This document shows positions 21,314 through 32,595 of a stretch of DNA of 64,000 nt, piece after piece. How positions within the stretch are numbered: the first letter of the stretch is position 1; every line of letters begins with the position of its first letter. A model generated the notes under the pieces. The model saw nothing but the letters and a program-made list of their open reading frames with translations. It did not search any database and was not told where the DNA came from. Origin of the DNA: Colocasia esculenta (lineage: Eukaryota > Streptophyta > Magnoliopsida > Alismatales > Araceae); contig CM024760.1 of the NCBI GenBank assembly GCA_014218235.1, forward strand, positions 147,637,245 to 147,701,244. Reading direction: 5' to 3'. The position numbers were made by a program, and so were the translations under genes.

Positions 21314-22634
21314 TGAAAGGTTGCGGAATTCTCTATATGGTAATCTAGAAGGGGGGTTGAATAGATTACTGTCAATTAAAAGTTTAATACTACCCTTTTT
21401 TAAACACAACACAGTTTATCTAAATTTGCAGTAGGATCAAAGTGAGACTTAGATGTGTTGGTGATGTGTAGATGAAATAGTAGTCTATCTAGCGTGTGTA
21501 GGTGCAACGTGCCTATCAACCATCTAACGTAAAACGTTCAAACCACGAGACACGAAGATTTACGTGGTTCGGAGTACACAAATCGTGTATCCTACATCCA
21601 CGGCACACACACACACGCAGAGTAAACTGCTTATGAGCGAGTTCGGTGACTACAACTCACACACACGTGTTTTCTGATGTGCACCCATGATCAGAACAAC
21701 ACACACACACGTGATTTCAGGCACAAGGGTCGCTTGAATCACACAAACACACACACGGATGATGGAAAAATGAAAACAGGAAGAGTTCAGAGTGAAAGAA
21801 TGAATCCTGATGGAGAACACTTCTGGGAACGCCTGGGTGGAGTTCAAACTTCGACTTGATTGCTTCAGATCGATGGAGAAGGTTGAATCCTCGACGTTCT
21901 ATCTTCAGTACTGCTGGATCGATGGATCTCTCGGTCTCTGAGCAGCAGTCTGAATCAGAGTAGCAGCAACACCTTTGGATCTTGGAGTTGCTCTAGGGTT
22001 TTCAGTTGTGGCTGCTTCTGTACGAGATTTTCTCCAAATAGTTACTTATATACTGGTGTTCTCATATGGAGAGACGTGAGACTTGGAAACACAATCTTGG
22101 ATAACTTGGAAGGTTTACGTATTTGAAGATTCTATGCGTCTGTCGACAGGCCTTGATCATCTGTCGACAGATTGCAACAGGTTTGCAACATACAGAGATC
22201 TGGGATTTCAGTCTGTGAGATCTGTCAACAGTCGACTTGCATCTGTCGACAGATAGCTACAGTCTTGCAAAATACAGACATCTAGAACTTCTGTCTGTGA
22301 CATCTGTCGACAGCCGATGGGCATCTGTCGAAAGATGGCTGTAACCTGAGCTTTGTGCTTTTCTGGCTAATCACATCTGTGAGATCTGTCGACAGGGACA
22401 TTAGGGGTCTGTCGACAGGTGACATAGTTCACGACTTTTGTGATCTTTTTCTTTTGTTTTGTGATAGCTTGGCTTTAAGCATTTGTACCTACATGATAAA
22501 ACATATATAGTTAGATATTATGAATACACAAATAACCAAGTATTGCATCAAGTTATTGTCATATATCAAACATCAATTAAGATTGTTCATCATCAAAAAC
22601 ATGTTGTTATAATCATTAGAATGAAAACCCAACA
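21314..22634 (-). repeat. C2 5' LTR
   Basis: 1321 bp; TATA box (minus) at 22045-22052; CTGTCGACAG array at 22139-22423. Differences from the 3' LTR are few single bases and small indels, so the insertion is relatively young. Confidence 0.9.
22139..22423. repeat. CTGTCGACAG array in C2 5' LTR
   Basis: Same order as in the 3' LTR. One unit has decayed to CTGTCAACAG and one to CTGTCGAAAG. Confidence 0.9.
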
Positions 22635-22639
22635 TAGTT
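22635..22639. repeat. Target site duplication of C2, right copy (TAGTT)
   Basis: Follows the LTR terminus AACCCAACA; identical to 16302-16306. Confidence 0.9.
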
Positions 22640-23039
22640 GACCCTCGCCATCATAGCAACGGTATCCATCCCCGCTTCCATCTATGTGGGGAAGAAGCTC
22701 GAAGAGATGCTGTGAGAAGTCCAACATTTGGCTGGAAAACTCTCCAGCTCAGCTTCTTCGTTACTCCAGTACCTTTGGTATCTCTTCACTGAGGAGATCT
22801 TGATGGCATCAAATCTTGGGTGTCTAGAGATGCCCAACATGAAGGCTTATGATGGCACTACCAACTCATCTAAACATCTAGATCGATTCACATGCTCCTT
22901 TCTTTCCATGGGGCATCAAACATCATAATGTGCCAGGTGTTCCCGACCCTCCATGAAGGTGGGGCAGTGGTATGGCTGAAAACAATGGCACCAAGATCTA
23001 TCTTGAATTTCCAGATTCTCTATGTGAGTTCTTGGAGCA
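22640..23039 (+). pseudogene. T3 gag core fragment
   Basis: Reads LGCLEMPNMKAYDGTTNSSK, HLDRFTCSFLSMGHQ and, after a one-base shift near 22927, IMCQVFPTLHEGGAVVWLKT. This is the retrotrans_gag pattern of Tat/Athila elements (YDGT.DP..HL, then AF...L.G.A..W). It is cut at 23039 by the LTR of H. Confidence 0.7.
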
Positions 23040-24261
23040 TGTAGCAACCCCGAGAACCTGACCCTGGGCCCCAACTGAGAACCTAATTTTTGTGGCCGCC
23101 ATCCACAGATCCGGGAACCTAGAAGGGCTATAACATGAGTCTAATAGAATATGTAAAGGAGATAAACGTCAACTACTGAACTAGAAACACATTCAGAAGT
23201 AAGGACGAGACTACTGCATAACACTCTAGGTGTAGTCCTAACACGCAACGAGTACGAGTAAGCAAAGGGGAAGAACAAAGCCCTTAGAGGTATACCCCGA
23301 GGGTGAAGTACAACTGAAGAAAAAAGGAGGGGGGGGGTCCCATTGCTAGCTACGGGGATGACGACAACTGCTTCATCTACCCCACCCGACGCACACCCTA
23401 TCGCTGCTGGGAAGTCTCACCTACAAAAAGGAGGGATGGGATTCACAACAAAAGCTTAGTAGGGACTACCAATCTCCTACTGGCTCTAGCGGGAAGATAA
23501 ACAATTATAATTCAAGCAAATGACAACAATTATATAAATTAAACTAGCGCAAGAAAGTGTGAAAGGAATACTAACCAACTAGCAATGGTATGGGGAAGCG
23601 TAACACGGTCAGAAACTCTGTACAACCTGCACATTGTGACCACCACACGGCAGGTAACATAGACAGAGAGGACATTGCCTAGGCAAACGACACTAGCTAT
23701 AGAAACCATTAGCATTGGTCAACTGGTCAGGAGTGTCCACTGATGTCTTATCCTCAACCCAGGTCCAGACGTCCACATCTCTTCAGAGAGAAGGCAAGAA
23801 CAAATTAACCACAACAGTAATCGTCGTAGTCTGATCGGACTACGGTCCATGCCTGGCCTATCTAGGTGTTTTCGATGCCATAAAGAACGAGGCAGTGAGA
23901 AGAAGGATTGGATGGCCTGTGCTAGGAAGAACACCAAACGACCTCGGTGTCCCAGACCAACCACGAGAGCTCTGCAAATGACTCGACGATGCTGTCCTAA
24001 CCACTGTTTTCCCCTCCACTCTAGAGTCTGTGACTTGAGCACACCCGTCGCCTGGAGCACTCCCTCAACGGGCGCACGGGGACGAGGGTCCCAGAAAAAT
24101 GGTAACAACCTCTCACAGGACAAGCCCTCAGGTGCCAAGCACTAGGCGAACGACTAGTGTAGGACCGTACTAGGAACTAGCACTGGTGCCACAGGTACAG
24201 GAGAAACCAAGAACAGTGAAGACTCAACGAGAAACGGACTTTGCATAACTCACCTGGCTTT

Positions 24262-24425
24262 TTTATCTCGATCCCTAGGCCGATCGTGATACTGTTGTGA
24301 TGCCCTGAGTTGTCCTGATGATGTCGCAGTACCCATGCCCACCGCGATAGCCGAAGCTTGTCATGGTCGGTGCATGCATCGCTACACCATCGTGACCCTC
24401 AGGCCGGTCGTGATCTCAGACAGTG
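24262..24425. repeat. GATCGTGAT/GTCGC motif array in H LTR, transcribed side
   Basis: Units such as GCCGATCGTGATACTG, GATGTCGCAG, CCGCGATAGCC, CATCGTGACC and GCCGGTCGTGATCTC, interspersed with unique spacers. Confidence 0.65.
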
Positions 24426-24979
24426 GGGGTCCCGGTACAGTCCACCTAAGGATCGCCCCAAAAACCACCAAAAACACACCCTTCTGGGGAGGGGAGCATA
24501 GGAGACTATAGGAAAGCATGTAAACAAGCCAAATCACCCTCAAACCACACAGATGATGCATTAAACAAGAATTTCTATGCTCAAGGAAACCTCTCCATGA
24601 ACTGATCATGGATCTGTCACCTTAAGCCCCAAACACGACGGTGAAACAAGGGTTTAAAGGGGAAGGGGAGCATGCTAGAATGAGGGGAAGAATAGAAGTG
24701 CCTACCTCAAAGAGTAGAGCGAACCCGTTGAGTCCTTCTTGTAGGAATGGCCGCCACCTCCTCGCTCCAAGTACCACGCAGATGTCGCCTACACAAAGTG
24801 AGCATCACCACCTCGCCAAGAACACTAAGAAGGTCGCCGGAGAAGCAAGAAGGCTCGGAGGAGGAAGAAGAAGGAAAGAAGAAGGGGAGGGGGAAATTGG
24901 GTGCCTGCCTCGATTTTGAAATGACGGCCCCAAAAATGCGATGGGTCAGAAAGGCGGGACATGAACATCACCATGACAG

Positions 24980-25335
24980 CCCCAAAGGTCACGACACTGT
25001 GTTGCGACCGGCCCCAAGTCATGATCCTAAAAGCGGTCAAACCAAAGACTTGTCAAACCAGAGTGTCAAACCAAAGGTCACGACACTGTGTTGCCTACCT
25101 CAACGCTGTACGTGCCCAGACACCCGACAAGGCTGTTCTGACGAGAAGGACAAGTGTCAGAACGGTTAGAAACGATGTCGCGTCGCCTCCAGATGCCTCG
25201 ATAAGGACGCGTCGCCCACCCCTATTGCTACCTTAACGCGATGAACGGGGGTGCTACGACAAGAAGCATGTCATGACCGACCCTTCTAGTATGACAATGT
25301 CACGACCAGCATGTCCGTCGCGACCCTGAGGACGG
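24980..25335. repeat. GTCACGAC/GTCGC motif array in H LTR U3
   Basis: Contains an exact duplication of CCAAAGGTCACGACACTGTG plus TTGC (24982-25005 and 25071-25094). Other units are TTGCGACC, ATGTCGCGTCGCC, ACGCGTCGCCC, GCTACGACAAG, TGTCACGACC and GTCGCGACCC. It lies upstream of the TTTAAA box in H orientation. Confidence 0.75.
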
Positions 25336-25365
25336 GGCCAAGGCCGAAATGACCTGGATCTTACA

Positions 25366-25381
25366 TCCTCCCCCCTTAAGA
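25366..25381 (-). other. Polypurine tract of H
   Basis: Minus strand TTAAGGGGGGAGGA directly before TGTAAGATCC. Confidence 0.8.
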
Positions 25382-25528
25382 GATTTCGTCCACGAAATCA
25401 AAGGAACTCAGTCTCTAGAAAGGAAAGCAGTAAGGAAAACTACATACCAATCACTGAAATATGTATGGAAACTGCTCTCTCATCTCGTCCTCATGCTCCC
25501 AAGTGGCCTCACCACCCACGCGGTTCTC

Positions 25529-26793
25529 TCAAACAACCTTGATGAGCAGAATCAACCTCCTACACAACTGCTGCACTTTGCAGTCCACAACTTTGTCTAG
25601 ATACTTTGGCAATGACAAGTGTGGTGCAACCTCAATCTGTGAGTAGTCCAACACATGTGATGGGTCTAAAATGAACCCCCTCAACTGTGAAACATGGAAA
25701 TCACTGTGCACTGATGTCAACTCTTTTGGGAGACTCAACCTGTACGCGACCTCGTCGATCCGCTCCAAGATGGGAAAAGGCCCAATATACCTTGGACTAA
25801 GTTTTCCCCTCTTACCATATCTCATAACACCCTTGGTCGGCAAAACCCAAAAGAAAACAAGGTCACCTGCCTTGAACTGTAACGGCCTCCTGCGAACATC
25901 TGCATAACTCTTCTGCCTGCTCTGTGCTGCTTGCAGTCTCTGCCTGACTAACTGACCATATCCGCACACTGCTGCACCATCTCTAGCCCCAAGAGCTGCC
26001 TCTCACCGACCTCAAACCAGTGAAGTAGTGTCCTGCACGATCGACCATACAAAGCCTCATTTGGTGCCATTCCAATACTAGAGTGATAGCTGTTGTTATA
26101 TGCAAACTTTACCATCAGAAGGTGCAACTCCCACATGCCACCCCAGTCCAAACAACACGCTCTCAGCATGTCCTCCAAGGTTTGAATAGTCCTCTCTGAC
26201 TGGCCATCAGTCTGTGGGTGGTACGCCAAAATTAGCCTCAACTCTGTGCCAAGAGCCTTCTACAAACTGCACCAAAACCCTGAAGTGAACCTCGGATCTC
26301 TGTAAAAAATAATAGAAATTGGGGTTCCATGCAATGGAACAACTTGGTCCACATACAATCTGGCATATCGGTACATTGACCAGGACATCCTGACCGAAAG
26401 AAAGTGCGCTGACTTGTTCAACCTGTCCACAATCACCCAAATGCCATCATGCCACTATAGAGAATAGGGTAAACCAACCACAAAGTCCATGGTGATGTCA
26501 TCCCACTTCCACTCAAGAATGGGCAATGATTGTAGCTCACCACCAGAGCCTTGATGCTCTGCCTTCACTTGTTGATAGGTAAGGCAACGAGCAACAAACT
26601 CTGCCACGCTCCTCTTCATCTCAGGCCACCAGAAGAATCCCTTCAGGTTATGATACATCTTCGTGGAACCAAAATAAATAGCATACCTTGAGCTATGAGC
26701 CTCTGCCAATAGCGCTTGACACACATCACAAGGAACGTACAATCTGCCTCTAAACCTGTCCTTACTGTCCTCATCTTGATCAACCTCTGGCAT
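25529..26793 (-). pseudogene. H integrase, broken
   Basis: Zinc region (26793 to about 26580): EAHSSRYAIYFGSTKMYHNLK and CLTYQQVKAEHQ. The second His and one Cys of the HHCC site appear replaced (IYFG for IHPG; CLTY for CLTC). Core begins WDDITMDFVVGLPYS. A stop and frame change follow near 26455. The later core has LILAYHPQTDGQSERTIQTL. The C-terminal block (25969 to 25529) has GKRGKLSPRYIGPFPILERI and FHVSQLRGF, with no clear complete chromodomain. Confidence 0.8.
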
Positions 26794-26999
26794 TTGAAAA
26801 ATGTCGACTTACTCTGAACTTGCCTGCTATGACTCTAGCACCTGATGGTACAAGGACGAACGGACTAACAAACTGGTCCTCACAGCACGCTCTCTATGCC
26901 TTGAAGGACAGAAAACTCCCTGAGTAAGGTCCTCAAAGAACCTCCACTCCTTGACCATCAATGAGCTCAGATGAACTCATCTGCTGAAGGCATCTGCCA

Positions 27000-28172
27000 T
27001 GACGTTAGCCCTTCTTGGGTGATAGGAGAGGGTAAGATAGTAGTCCTTCAAGAACTCCATCTATCTTCGCTGCCTCAGGTTCAAATCCTTATGAGTGAAG
27101 ATGTACTGTAAGCTCTGTGATCTGTAAAGATCTCAAACACCTCACCATACAAGTAATACCTCTACAACTTCAGAGCGAACACCACGGCTGCCAACTCTAA
27201 GTCATGGGTAGGGTAGTTCTCCTCATGCTTCTTCAACTGCCTAGAAGCATGGGCGACGACCCCACCATGTTGCATCAACACGACACCCAAACCTGACCTC
27301 GAAGCGTCGGCGTACACCACAAAACCTCCGCTACCTGCTGGTAAGACCAACACTTGCACTGAAGTTAACCTCTCCTTCAGCTCCTAAAAACTCTGCTCGC
27401 AGTCCTCTGTCTAGACAAACCTGGTCTCGAGTCTGGTCAATCTGGTCTCGAGTCTGGTCAATCTGGTCAACAACTCTACTATCTTGGAAAAGTCCTGGAT
27501 AAACCTTCTGTAGTAGCCTGCTAAACACAAAAAACTGCAAACTTTTGACACTGTTGTGGGCTGCTTCCAAGACAATACTGCCTCAACCTTGGTAGGGTCC
27601 ACTGCCATACCAGAACCTGAGATCACATGTATGAGAAAGTGCACCTCCCTCAGCAAAAATTTTTACTTGTCGAACATGGCATAAAGTTGGTGACTCCACA
27701 ACGTCTCCAACACGATCCTCAGATGCTCCTCATGCTCCTTTTTAGAAGCTGAGTCGACTAAAATGTCATCTACAAAGATGACCACAAACCTATCCAAGTA
27801 CTCACTGAACACCCTATGCATCAGTTCCATAAAAGCTGCAAACACATTTATGAGCCCAAACGACATCACGACGAACTCAAAGTGACTGTACCTCGTACGA
27901 AAAGCTGTCATGCCAATATCTGACTCTTTGATCCTCAACTGGTAGTACCATGATTTCAAGTTAATATTCGAAAACACTATGGCTGACTACAACTGATCAA
28001 ACAAATCATTGATCCTGGGTAATGGATACTTGTTCTTCACTGTGACCTGGTTCAACTGCCTGTAATCGATGCACAACCGCAAGCTGCCATCCTTCTTCCT
28101 TGTGAACAACACTAGTGCTCCCCAAGGCGAATGGCTCAGATGAATGAAACCCTTCTCAAGCAACTCAAGCAA
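27000..28172 (-). pseudogene. H reverse transcriptase and RNase H, broken
   Basis: RT: SPWGALVLFTRKKDGSLRLC, IDYRQLNQVTVKNKYPLPRI, a stop, then YYQLRIKESDIGMTAFRTRY and the catalytic VVIFVDDILVDS (FVDD). RNase H: VYADASRSGLGVVLMQHGG, THDLELAAVVFALKL. A stop separates RT from the DNA-binding end. At 27421-27468 a 21-bp direct duplication has lengthened the linker (repeated LTRLETR). Confidence 0.8.
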
Positions 28173-28332
28173 CTGACGCTTCAGCTAGCGCAACTCAGCC
28201 AGAGTTATCTAGTACGGTGCCCTAGACAAAGGCATCATCCCCGGTAAAAGCTCAATGGAGAAGTCTACCTTCCACTCAGGCGGTAGCCTAGGTAGGTCCT
28301 CTGGAAAAATGTCGAAAAACTCACACACAACA

Positions 28333-28556
28333 AGTACATAAAAAACTGACTACCTTCCAGGCTCAGATGCACAAACAGAAGCAAGGAACGCTACACAACC
28401 ATCACGGATCAAATGTCAAGCTCTACAAAAAGAAATAAAATGTCAACAGGTAGACTAGATACCTCGGAAGCAGAGAACAGGTGCTCCAGGTATCTCAAAC
28501 CACACGATCTTCCACTGACAATCCACCACAGCTGAGTGAGCCTCTAACCAATCCAT
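28333..28556 (-). pseudogene. H protease, C-terminal fragment
   Basis: Begins at the M junction with MDWLEAHSAVVDCQWKIVWF, the end of a gypsy protease (GMDWL..H.A.VDC). Its N-terminal half is at 39481-39702, beyond the M insertion. The short link between the halves is missing, so DNA was lost at this edge. Confidence 0.75.
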
Positions 28557-29329
28557 GTCACAGTGGGACATTTACCCAAACACTAACACACATGATTGAG
28601 ATGTACACAAATATAAATACAGAGTAGCGAAAGAAAAGAACTACTATCTTTCATTTCATCATCCACATTAAACATGCATGGTTCATATAACAATTTAAAG
28701 ATCTAAAGTCCACATAATGAAATGCCAATTCCAAAATACATAGCCTGTCCACAATTTCATAATGTTTCAATTACAATGCCTCAACTACATACTATGAAAG
28801 CAAAATATCACAACGATGACTCCTCCAAGCTACTCTCCTCGCTCGGAGTCGCTCTCCATGATCTCTTTCAAGGAAGTGGGGTCACCTACTAAACCTGTAC
28901 GCCGAAGCAAGGAATGATTCTAATAGACTCAGCAAATAACTCCATACACGTCACACATGCATATATCACAAGTAAGTTCTACTTTCAAGTTTATTAAATC
29001 AAACATATAGCATGGTTGAGACAATGAAAATAAACAACCTATCATGGTATTTCTACAACTTCACAACACATGTTACATGATTCATGCCATCTCAAAACAA
29101 AATACCTATCACATGCTTTCTACTCATCCCTTCACATGAGAGCTAACATTTTACATTAAGCTAACATGGTAGCCTTCTAAGCATGGAATCTCACACACAT
29201 CTAAAAGAAGAACTCCTAACATGGTTTCGACACATTCTTGTACATGTAAGGCATCATTATAAACATATGAAGGTTGCTGTTTTGACATGAACTTAATAAT
29301 TTCATAACATGAATTACAAATTTTCACTC

Positions 29330-29460
29330 TAACACACTTATATCCCATGGTTACACATTCACACATTCACATGGTCCACTTTTACACATTACACACACAT
29401 ACATGTTCACACTACACAATTTACACATATTCACATTTACATTTCACATTAAATGCCGTG
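29330..29460. repeat. CACATT-rich low-complexity segment of the M LTR
   Basis: Irregular repeats of TTACACAT, TTCACATT and CACACAT, present at the same place in all three LTR copies (about 37250-37360 and 46735-46860). Confidence 0.85.
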
Positions 29461-30559
29461 ACACATAGTCCAAACCACCATTAGAAGGACACATCACATA
29501 CACATAACACATAGAAGCCACCTAGGTAACACAGTGACGACTCTTGGACTGCGCAGACCGGGAGAAGAACTCTCCACCCTAACCAATGGTACTTGTCCAC
29601 CTCCAAGATTTCATCCTAATGCCCATAGGATTTACACATTAAACCTTCCTGTGGGGACTTTCCCATGGTACGGTTCCACAGCCCTCTATGGAAGCAGTGT
29701 CACACACGGCACATTTTAAACATTTCGGTTTTTAACACACACATATTACACAATATGACACATCACTTATAGTTTTATCATTAACACATGGTTCAGTTTT
29801 TCCTAAATCATGGTACTACTATTGACAGGGTTCAAACACTTCAAAATTTACACTAATCAGGTTGGGAACACCTAATCAAACCCTAATTACGTTAAGCATG
29901 CATAAACCATTCAATTTCACATGAAAATTTCACAACATAACCCACTGTTACCCAAATTTCTTGAAAATTTAACCACGCACTGTTTGCAGGTTTCAGACCA
30001 CACATGCAATTTTTTGCATTTTTCTGAATTACATATAATTTACAGAAAATGAAATACTCATTCACATGCCACAATTAATTCAATTATCATGGAAGCACAA
30101 CATAATTATCGGTTTTGACAGTTCTCAGACCTGTATCTAACATGAACGTTATCACAAAAATTTTATCCAAATTTATTGCACATTCCATAATTTACTGGAA
30201 ATTTTTGACTAACCTCCACATGCCCTCCATTTTCAATGCGAAAATTTCAACAATTAGCATGGTCATGGGAAAATTCTCGGATTTTCGGAACAGGGACTGA
30301 CATACATATACATCACCTGAAAATTTCAGGGAAATCAAAATTTCACATGGACTACGTAAACAAAGGTCTACATGTTCAGGACCTTATCTAACATGCATTT
30401 CAAATAAATGTAATAATTCATATCATTTACCAAAATTCATCAACCATTCACAACACATTCTATTAACTACATTACGTATCATGTAGAATTTACACTATAT
30501 CCTCATGCGCAAAACTTCAGAAATTAGGTATATAAGGCAGAATAGTTTTCTGTTCTGTC

Positions 30560-30665
30560 CTGAAGAACTTAACGGCAATGTCGGGCCGTTTAGAGGTGTT
30601 AACGGCAGCATCGTCTCCCGCCAACTGAGGATCTTGACGGCAAGGGATTTTGCCGTCAAGCTCCT
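30560..30665. repeat. AACGGCA/TTGCCGTCAAG array in the M LTR, transcribed side
   Basis: Units TTAACGGCAATG, GGGCCGTTTAG, TTAACGGCAGC, CCGCCAACTG, TTGACGGCAAG and TTTTGCCGTCAAG; the last two are inverted relative to each other. Copies lie at about 38470-38570 and 47975-48080. Confidence 0.7.
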
Positions 30666-31224
30666 GTCTGTGCAAAAACACAGACCGAGCTCTGAAGAAT
30701 GGGTGAATGTGAGGATCCAGGACACGAGGAAAATCTCATAAAATCCTTAAAACCTACTGGACACATACATGGGCTACGGGGATGGGTTACTTGCCTTTTA
30801 CAAAATCTCCAAAGGGATCAAATCTGCTGTTGATGCTCTCCTTGGGCAGTGCCAAGAAGTCTCCTCCACAGCCTTCCCTCGGGTTCTAGGTCGAAGTAGC
30901 TGCCAAACCGAGGTTGGGGAAGCCTTCTCCTTCATCCAAACTCCCTTCCAAATGCAGTAGATCACCGGAGGAAGCTTTGAATCGTCGGATCTGAGCTCCC
31001 AAAGTTCAGTTCTTCTCCAGTTCAGCTAGGGTTTCCTTCTCCCTTTGCAAAGAGCTAAGAGAGAGTCTTTCAGGTTGCAAGGAGAGGAAGGTTTAAAGGA
31101 AAAGGGTTTGGGATATCCCGTAGGGCATGATGGGAGAGCTGAGAGCCGTTGGGGACATCTCCCCAATCAGTGAGCAAGGCAAACCCGAGATTTCAGGGTT
31201 TGCTGCGCACAGAAGTTCAGAGAA

Positions 31225-31315
31225 GTAGACGTCCACATAGATGGCCGTCTACTTTAGTGTTGGCGTCCATCGACATGGACGTTGACTCATCATGGACGTC
31301 CATCCATGTTGACGC
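31225..31315. repeat. GACGTC array in M 3' LTR
   Basis: Units GACGTCCACATAGATGG, GCGTCCATCGACATGGACG, CATGGACGTCCATCC and TTGACGCC, built on the palindromes GACGTC and ATGGACGTCCAT. On the minus strand it is upstream of the predicted start region. Confidence 0.85.
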
Positions 31316-31577
31316 CAATTTGCTCTTCGGCCAGAGCTTAAAAACATGCAGAAAACCATGCTTACACTATATACTTACATGCCATATATGTAATATGATG
31401 TACACACTACTACAACATTTAATCAAGCAATATTTACAACTATACATACGCATTCATACATAAGTACACCTAGCTAATATGTACGTAGATATCTACATAT
31501 GCATACATAGTATTTACACACGAGCACGAATCTACACACACAACAAAAATACAAGGACAAAATTTGAGGGCCTTACA

Positions 31578-31592
31578 CCCTCTCCCCCTTAA
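31578..31592 (-). other. Polypurine tract of M
   Basis: Minus strand TAAGGGGGAGAGGG directly before TGTAAGGCCC. Confidence 0.8.
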
Positions 31593-31700
31593 GGAAACTT
31601 CGTCCTCGAAGTTTAAACAACACTACTCAAACAAATGAGGATACTTCTTCCTCATCGCCTCCTCAAGCTCCCAAGTAGCCTCCTCTCGGGAGAAGTTCCG

Positions 31701-32573
31701 CTATAGAACCTTCACTGACGTAATCCTCTTGTTCCAGAGATGCTGGACCTTCCGGTCAAGAATAGCTACTGGTTGCTCCACATATGACAGATCTGGCTGT
31801 AACTCCACTAGCTCGTGACTAATCACATGAGATGGATCTCGGACATACTTCCTGAGCATAGAAACATGGAAAATAGGGTGAACACTAGCTAAAGCTGGGG
31901 GTAAAGCTAGCTCATATGCCACGCTGCCCAATCGTCTGAGAATCTCATACAGGCCAATGAATCTAGGGCTTAACTTGCTATGCCTGCCAAACCTGATGAC
32001 ACCTCGAGTAGGTGAAATCTTCAAAAAGACATGCTCACCCACCTCGAACTCCAAATCCTTCCTCCTGTTGTCGGCGTAGCTCTTCTGCCTATCCTGCGCC
32101 GCAACAAGCCTCTTCCTAATCAACTGAATCTTATCCGAAGTCTCCTGAACTAACTCCAGACCGATCAACTGCCTATCGCCGGTCTCCTCCCAACATAAAG
32201 GAGATCTGCAAGGCCTTCCATACAACGCCTCAAATGGAGCCATACCAATGCTCGCATGAAAGCTGTTGTTGTATGCGAACTCCACTAGAGGTAGATGATG
32301 CTCCCAATCATCCTTCCAATCCAGCACACACGCCCTTAGCATATCCTCGAGCGTCTGGATAGTCCTCTCAGAGTGTCCATCTGTCTAGGGATGAAACGCC
32401 GAATTGAGCTTCAGCTCCGAACCTAAGGCATCCTGAAGACCCTTCCACAACCACGAAGTAAATCTCGGATCTCGATCCGAAATGATCGACCTCGGCACAC
32501 CATACAATCTAATGATGCTACTGACATACAATCTAGCCAAGCTCTCTACTGACTGCTTCTTCTTCATAGGCAA
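31701..32573 (-). pseudogene. M integrase, core and C-terminus, with deletion
   Basis: Frame 32573 to 32385 has GVPRSIISDRDPRFTS (second catalytic Asp) and ends at a TAG in place of the Gln of HPQTDG. After that stop the frame is open to 31701: SERTIQTLEDMLRA (Glu), SPLCWEETGDRQLIG, FKISPTRGVIRFG-like text, FHVSMLRKYVRDPSHVI, ending IAVLDRKVQHLWNK. The first catalytic Asp region (MDF.GLP) is deleted near 32596, so no active enzyme is possible. Confidence 0.8.
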
Positions 32574-32595
32574 GAAATGCGCAGTCTTCGAGAAT

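Larger units (their letters stand above)
16307..22634 (-). mobile_element. C2: non-autonomous SIRE/Maximus-like copia element, complete
   Basis: Two LTRs of about 1.3 kb (16307-17619 and 21314-22634), perfect TSD TAGTT, an iMet-type primer site and a polypurine tract mark a full insertion of 6.3 kb. The internal region (3.7 kb) encodes only gag-like proteins with two zinc knuckles. Protease, integrase, RT and RNase H are absent. It therefore depended on a relative. The space normally taken by pol is about 2 kb of non-coding DNA. Confidence 0.9.
23040..25365 (-). repeat. H 3' LTR
   Basis: 2.3 kb, plus-strand termini TGTAGCAACCCC and GGATCTTACA. No supported gene. On the minus strand a TTTAAACC (near 24650) may serve as TATA. 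Arrays of GTCAC/GTCGC units lie on both sides of it. Confidence 0.75.
23040..28556 (-). mobile_element. H, part 1: 3' LTR and pol of a Tekay-type chromovirus
   Basis: Host element of M, T2 and the LINE. Part 1 holds the 3' LTR, purine tract, integrase, RNase H, RT and half of the protease. It continues at 39481-39702 and 62538-64000, and its 5' LTR is beyond the window. It inserted into T3 gag at 23039/23040. Confidence 0.8.
28557..31577 (-). repeat. M 3' LTR (outer end truncated)
   Basis: Starts at TGTCACAGTGGGACA where the other copies have about 60 further bases (from TGCGACGAGCC at 36399). Ends GGGCCTTACA. Roughly 95-97 percent identical by eye to the 5' LTR in the stretches compared. 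Contains an ACACATT-rich segment, two motif arrays and no supported gene. Confidence 0.85.
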
